64,000 nucleotides of DNA from Ilex aquifolium. Taxonomy: Eukaryota; Streptophyta; Magnoliopsida; Aquifoliales; Aquifoliaceae. Shown here piece after piece: positions 58,452-64,000 of the stretch. Under the pieces are notes generated by a model that saw only the letters and a program-made list of their open reading frames with translations, did not search any database and had not been told where the DNA came from. Positions within the stretch are counted from its first letter, which is position 1. Every line of letters begins with the position of its first letter. Position numbers and translations under genes: made by a program. Location of the stretch: assembly GCA_951799425.1 (NCBI GenBank), contig OX637402.1, positions 33,013,492 through 33,077,491 on the forward strand, given 5' to 3'.

Positions 58452-58514
58452 GGATTTGACAGAGAAGATTTTTTAGAAGTGAGAATTTTGTTGTTCCCAC
58501 AGACTGCGCCAAAC

Positions 58515-59135
58515 TGATGATGCAAAAATTGGTTTGCACACCACAGTCAAGTAAATAGTATAAAATGCAGTAAAATAAGTAGAGAAAGAGAAAACAAGGT
58601 TTATAGTGGTTCGGTCAATATGATCTACGTCCACTTTGAATGGCAAAGGTCGCCGGTATTTTATTAACTCCGGTGTGTTGGGAGCAGAAGGTTACAAGCT
58701 TTGAAAGAGGGAGATGAGAGATTTGCCTGAATGAGTCTCTTGCCCCCCAAGTGTTGGTGGGGCTTACATTTTATAATAGTCCCCTCATAATGGGTATTAA
58801 TCAAATAGCTGCTCCAGTGGTCGTACCGGATTCCAGGGCGACTTTAATAATAGTTTAAATGGCTTGACGACCTCTCCTCTCCTTAGCGACCTCTCCCCTC
58901 CTTGGCGACCTCTCCTCTCCTCAACCGGCAGGGGAGTGCTCTCCAAAGGTTTTGGCCAAATGATGAGGGAATGTTGACTTTCTCTAAGCGGCCCGGATGC
59001 TCCCTTAGTGGTGTAGCTCCCTAATGAGCTTGACCGGTCTGAACCACTTTGGGCCTGCTTGGTCTCCTGGAGCTTGGGCTCTTAAATAGTTTTGGGCTTT
59101 CCACCCGAATTGGATTATTTGGGCCTGGCCCATTA
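58515..59135 (-). repeat. 5' LTR (right copy) of the gag-only element
   Basis: 621 bp, same length and boundaries as the left LTR. Followed by TSD TAAAT at 59,136-59,140. Confidence 0.93.
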
Positions 59136-59515
59136 TAAATTATTAAATTTTTTTAAATTTATTGAATATTTAAATATTAAGACTATGCCACATCAAGTAA
59201 TCTTAGTTGCACATATTATTATTATTGATAAATTAAAGGGCGCTGTAAAAAACCAGAGGATCTACTAGGGTTTACTTGAATCTCTCGATCTGTATCTCTC
59301 TCCACTTTTGCGGCATCGACGATTGGTGTGTTTCTAAATGCGCTTAGATCGTATTAAAATGGGACCAAAATTAGGGTTCTCTTTCTAGGGTTAGGCATTC
59401 AAATAGGGTTTCGAGTTGCAGCGTTAGTTTCTTTTGATTGTTGTGATTGAGTTCATACATTGCTTCACCGGTTGTTACTAGATATTTATTGACAATCGAA
59501 TTGTATTTTGTAAAT

Positions 59516-62500
59516 ATGCGAGGATAGCAGAAATCGAAAAGGTCTACGATTGATGTTGTAACGAACATGTATGCTCTTTTATTTATATAGACGGATTAAC
59601 ATTGTGCCTTCTTTCGTGGGGCATTTGAAGAGCATGACTTTCATCTTCTAGTTGCTTTGAGTGAGGTTTCAATGTTATATCTGGGATCAAGCAATTAATG
59701 ACATATTGACAACATCTATATAATAAAGTAGCTTACAATTCAAATCAACAAAATGACTTTTGCTATTCGCGGTCCAGATCGTTTCTAAATTTGTCTAAAT
59801 CTAATCTAAGGGTTAATATTAATCTAACAATTTTGAGATTCCCGCCCAATCCCTTCATCACACACTCACGTGTTCTCTCACACACTAAAATTGCCAAAAA
59901 TCTCCAGAACTCTCTCTCTCCCTATGCAAACTCCTCTCCAGAACTCTCCTCTCTCTCTCTGACGTTCAGATCTGTCTCCTTCACACTCAGAGAGTAGAGT
60001 CATCAGGCAAGGCAGGCGATCTCAGGAAGGCAGGCGATCTCAGGCAAGGCAATCGAGTGTAAGTCTTCTCTTCTCTCTCCCTCTCCATTTGCCCCAATTG
60101 TAGCCATAAATCAAATTGACTCCAGTTCTTTTGATCTTCCTTGCTAGCAGAAATTTAGTGGTAGAAATTGCCTCTCTCTCTCTCTCTGACGTTCAGATCT
60201 GTCTCCTTCACACTCAGAGAGTGAAGGAGCTGTATGATGTAGTCATATAGTTGAGGTAGAGTCATCAGGCAAGGCAGGCGATCTCAGGCAAGGCATCGAT
60301 CTCTCGAATGTAAGTCTATCTCTTTCTCTCTCTCTTCCCCCTCTCACTCGCACATTCTCCATCACGGTAGACTCACCCCGTAACCCCCTTTCCCCTTTCT
60401 CCCAGTCACTGCATACCACATGTTCGATAAATTGTCAAGGCAATTGAGTGAACCCAATGCTTGAGGCCTAAATTGTTTGTTGAACTTGATCCATCAATTA
60501 CTATCATTTTGCATCGACTTTCTGATTTTTAAGATTGGATCAACATTATGATTAAAACATAAATTTGTTTCACTCAATAGTTGAGGATCCTTAGTTTCAG
60601 ACGTGTGTTATACAACCCCCATAATTTTTGTGGGTTTTGAAGGCATTCCTTGAGGTAAACATTTTCTGTTGTAGATGCTCATGAATATTACTCGGTGCTC
60701 GATTGCCATTTCTCACTGATTGGAAACTCATCACTGGTATTCAGAGTTGCTCTTAGTCCTAAGGCTGAATGATTGGTTTCAATATTCATTATATGCTTAG
60801 TTGCCGTATGTACCCAATAGAATGTGAGCTTTATGGGTCATGTCTGTACTGAAAGCCAATAGACAGTATCTTACTTGATTAGATTCAATTCATGCCCAGC
60901 AGGTTCTCCTCCCTTTTTTCTCTCAGGGGAATTCATATGGCACTTTGGTCCAAAAGAACAAGATTGTAAACCAAAATTTGTGTCAAGGGTCTACACAAAT
61001 TTTGATGAATTTGTTTATTGAGTACAATTCTTCCTTCAACCATTTCTAAAAGCCATTGTGTCAACACTGGGTTCAAAATGTTACAAATGATTTTATGTGA
61101 TCAGATCTTTTATTCTTGATTTTATGGGTTCATCATGCCAACTTGAATTCATCTAAATGATATATATATTTTTATATGGAATTAAAGTGCAGAGTAGATT
61201 AAGACTCGAAATTTTTTTTTTTTGTGAAAAAACAATTGAGGAATGTAGAGCTTGGGAAAAAAAATTGTGATAAAAAAAAAACAGTCTCAAGCAATTCCTG
61301 AACTGTTCACATCAAATCTTCCTTGCCGCTAACCACTAGCTTATTGGAAACATCTTCCTACATCCTTTTAAGTTTATCAGTTGCTTTCCTTTTAATGTTG
61401 AATCAATGTTACAAACAACCCAAGTTTTTGCTTGAATTTCATTTTAATTTCATTTGAAGTAGTGTTTTCTTACAGTGAAAATTTGTAGGAACAAATTAAA
61501 ATGCTGAATTAGAATTAAAAAAGGATTTCCTGCTTGCATTGTCCTGTAGTTGAACTTACCACAACCTAGAGATGTCTTACTTTATGTTAAAGCAATTGAT
61601 CTACTATCTGTGTCATGTCTGAGAGATTATCCAGATGATTTTTGCTTATATGTGCACTTTCCTAATTAATTTATGGTCTTTATTTCAGTGATTTTCTTAT
61701 GGACCCTGCTTTTGCGATTTGAAACGTTGTGATCTGATGGACTATATTTTTTGTTAATTTGGTCAAATTGTATTTTATTGATATGATTGGATTATATGTT
61801 GTTGCAGTAGTTGGTAAATTATTAGATTAGCGCAGGATTGTAGCATGACGGTAAGTATCTTAATGTTCTATTTAGCGGCATGGAACTGAGGTATTGGGGG
61901 GCAAAAATCCAATATGAACCAAGGTTTCCCTAATTCCTTTTGTAGGAATTGAGTTTGATGGTATGTTCCACTAATTTTTTACTAACTGCATTTACAAAGT
62001 CCAAATCCCACACTGCCAAACTTGGTGTTATTGTAGGTGGTTTTACTTTTTCCCTTTTTGCATAGTTTAATTATCATAAAACACATTATTCAGATGGTGA
62101 TTTCTTTTGTGCAATCTAAATACCAGTAACTAATTACTATATTTTGAGTGATTAGCTTGAGGGGGATTGTTTTGCTACACTGTAATTGGTTTTGGATTGA
62201 ATTTATGTGGGCTTACTTAAATTAGTTGAAGTTTTAGCAACTGATTTATAGTAGTTGAATGTTTTGGTTGGAAATTGAGTAATGTATAATGTAGTTGTTC
62301 ACTCCATTCAAGAAAAACACGATATATATGCTTAATGCGTTTTCCTTTTACGGGGCAGTAAATTTTTTTAAGTCAGAATCACTAGATAGCTGAAGCTTGA
62401 AGTATCTTGACCATCTTTTGTTGGAGTTGAGTGTTCAAAGGTAGCTAGAAATAAATGTTATGTCCATAATATTTGGAAATTGAAGTTGATCTATGCTATA

Positions 62501-64000
62501 CGTATGTCTCTATTTTTGTTGAATTTTTTGGAAGTTTCTTTTTGATTCTATGTACTATTGACATTTAATTTCAAAATTCTGTATGTTTGCAACTATATGT
62601 AAATCACTAAATTTTTTGAGTTATATTTTTAGAGGTAATTTTGTCCATATTTTTTATATATTCATCGTTTCTAGATATTTATTATTATCATTATATGTAC
62701 CATTTTTGTCACTTGCTAATGTTCATTTTTTTAGTTGTTGATTTTATTTGGTCGCACAGTGCCTTCAGGCACGGGTAATAACTAGTAATTAAATATGTAA
62801 TAAGCTAATACCTTTCATTAATCTACTGCAGAAGTTGGATTGGGTGTTCAAGAGCACCTCCAGGCAAAGACATCATGGTCCTTGCATTCAGCAGAAATAG
62901 GGCCTGAAGACAATTTGCCACCTGGCTTTGAAGGAACTCAACCGGCAAACCTGTTAAACAATAAGTTGTACCAAATTCCTCTCATCAAATGGAGATCTCC
63001 TCCCAGGGTAAGTCACTGTTTTTCTTGAGTGGTCTGTTATTGGTCTGTTTTCTCATATAAAATTTCTGGATGCGCAATAACATGATGTTAAATCTGTTTG
63101 TACTTAAATATTCTCCCTGTCCATTATAAACCAGGCAGCCTTTTTTGGATGTGCTTAAAAGATTATTATATTTTAACTCGTTTACTTACAATATGATGTG
63201 CGACTTACTCCCTTAGTCTGGTGGATTGTGGTGTTCTGGAGTTCTCGAGGAAGGGAAGGGTGGGGGAGTTTTGGGTCTCGGGTTTGGGGGTTGGGGAAGA
63301 AGGTGGTTTGGAGGGTGGCAGGTTGGTGGGTGCTGGTTTGCATTTTGTAAATGGAAAATGCAATGCATACCAAAAAATGTTTTTACCAAATGAGTTGGCA
63401 GCTCCATATCACTCCTAGACCCATCAAATGCTGATCAAAATGTTTTTAATTGGATATTGAGTTGCCAATTCATTTGGTAAAAATATTTTTTGGTAAATGT
63501 TTTGGTAAGCATAGCATTACCCTTTCCTTGATGTGCTGTTTTGCATCCTAAATATACCTGGGGTGCTTGTTTGTGAGAAGGATTTATGCAGAGTACTTAA
63601 TCATAATCTAAACTTGAGTACTAGGTCATTAACATTTCTTTAGTTTCAATGTTTTTGACAGTTTGTAATGGATTCCAAGTGGCGAGTGGTTGCTAGTGAA
63701 GAAAGCAAAGAAGTGGAGTTTCAAAATCAACGTGAAATGAAGGTGCTTGAAGCAGTTTATACACGCTCATCTGCCATCCCACCAAAGTAGGTTTGCTTTT
63801 CTTACTTTGTAAGGCTTTTAGCAGTTTTTATCTTAGGTTTTACTGTTCCTCAATCAAATGTTTGATTAATCTACATGCTGCCCTCTTGTGGTAACGGGTG
63901 TAGCAGAGTCTTCTCATGATGATCAGCACTCCTTTGATTCCCATAACCCCAATTGAAGATGAGGATTCAGCAGCAGATGTGGTAGTTGAACCCAGCCCCC
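59516..64000 (+). pseudogene. C3H6-like: C3H6-like CCCH zinc-finger gene, apparently dead (runs off right edge)
   Basis: Resembles Arabidopsis C3H6 (At1g19860, from memory). Exon 1 at 59,516 reads ATGCGAGGA then TAG (59,525) then QKSKR, where the family has MRGxQKSKRVSWASD; the rest of the exon has lost the conserved sequence. Exon 2 (62,832-63,007) is open: VGLGVQEHLQAK, DNLPPGFEG and IPLIKWRSPPR. Exon 3 (63,662-63,786 or so): FVMDSKWRVVASEESKEVE and AVYTRSSAIPPK. Further on, AESSHDDQH and PLIPITPIEDED are adjacent but in different frames (two bases short near 63,930), and their splice phase does not fit exon 3. A 3.1-kb Helitron sits in intron 1. The leader and its TAGGGTTT motif are near 59,270. 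The zinc-finger part lies beyond the window. It could be a living gene with a downstream start, but the frame change argues against that. Confidence 0.7.
59715..62785 (+). mobile_element. Non-autonomous Helitron H4 in intron 1 of the C3H6-like gene
   Basis: 5' end A|TCTATATAATAAAGTAG, 3' hairpin GTGCCTTCAGGCAC at 62,759-62,772, then GGGTAATAACTAG|T. Clean family termini, 3,071 bp. Near the left it has a CT-rich stretch with a duplicated unit (CTCTGACGTTCAGATCTGTC, at about 59,954 and 60,183) and repeated GGCAAGGCAGGCGATCTCAG words. This looks like captured promoter/leader DNA. No Rep/helicase coding. Confidence 0.85.

Larger units (their letters stand above)
54633..59135 (-). mobile_element. 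Gag-only LTR retrotransposon, Ty3/Gypsy type (fossil)
   Basis: 4,503-bp element on the minus strand with two 621-bp LTRs starting TG and ending CA (one ends TA), and a perfect TAAAT target duplication. A primer-binding-like site (TTTGGCGCAGTCTGTGG) follows the 5' LTR at the right, and a polypurine tract (TTGGGGGACAAA) precedes the 3' LTR at the left. Only gag is present and no pol region is seen, so it is a non-autonomous element of the TR-GAG kind. The rest of the inside is tandem repeats. The LTRs are nearly identical by eye, so the insertion is young. It looks whole for its kind. It lies between the IQD gene and the C3H6-like gene. Confidence 0.93.

Overview
This is nuclear DNA of a flowering plant, almost certainly a eudicot. 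It is AT-rich, its genes are split by GT-AG introns, plant-only families are present (BBR/BPC, IQD), and Helitrons, a LINE, an LTR element and MITEs sit between the genes. The species cannot be named from sequence alone.

Layout. 1-12,735: two nearly identical copies of a BBR/BPC GAGA-binding transcription factor gene (BPC6-like), both on +. They flank an intact three-exon TMEM42-like membrane protein gene (5,105-7,063) and two small Helitrons with CCACCAY arrays. 13,133-24,423: a Helitron-bounded block on the minus strand. It contains a 5'-truncated LINE with a perfect 15-bp target duplication, several extra Helitron 3'-end motifs, and a six-exon reading frame of 123 codons (16,061-16,895) that no single-frame ORF reveals. 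25,100-27,300: a minus-strand snoRNA cluster. It has an internal duplication, one guide that matches the yeast snR38 target in 25S rRNA, and a telo-box/TATA/site II promoter. 29,119-31,130: an intact CYP71-clan P450. 36,301-37,659: a broken second P450 copy, cut at its 3' end by a MITE. 38,000-44,900 is mostly featureless. 44,992-53,160: a complete six-exon IQ67-domain (IQD32-like) calmodulin-binding protein gene. 54,633-59,135: a gag-only Ty3/Gypsy-type LTR element with a perfect TSD. 59,516 to the right edge: a C3H6-like CCCH zinc-finger gene that looks dead, with a 3.1-kb Helitron in its first intron.

Context. IQD32 and C3H6 are neighbours in Arabidopsis (At1g19870 and At1g19860, from memory), so the right end looks like conserved microsynteny in which one partner has been lost at this locus. 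The most notable items are the hidden six-exon gene, the duplicated snoRNA cluster, the loss of the I-helix threonine in both P450 copies, and the degraded C3H6 gene beside an intact IQD32.

All product names come from recognising protein motifs by eye. No database search, alignment program or transcript data was available.
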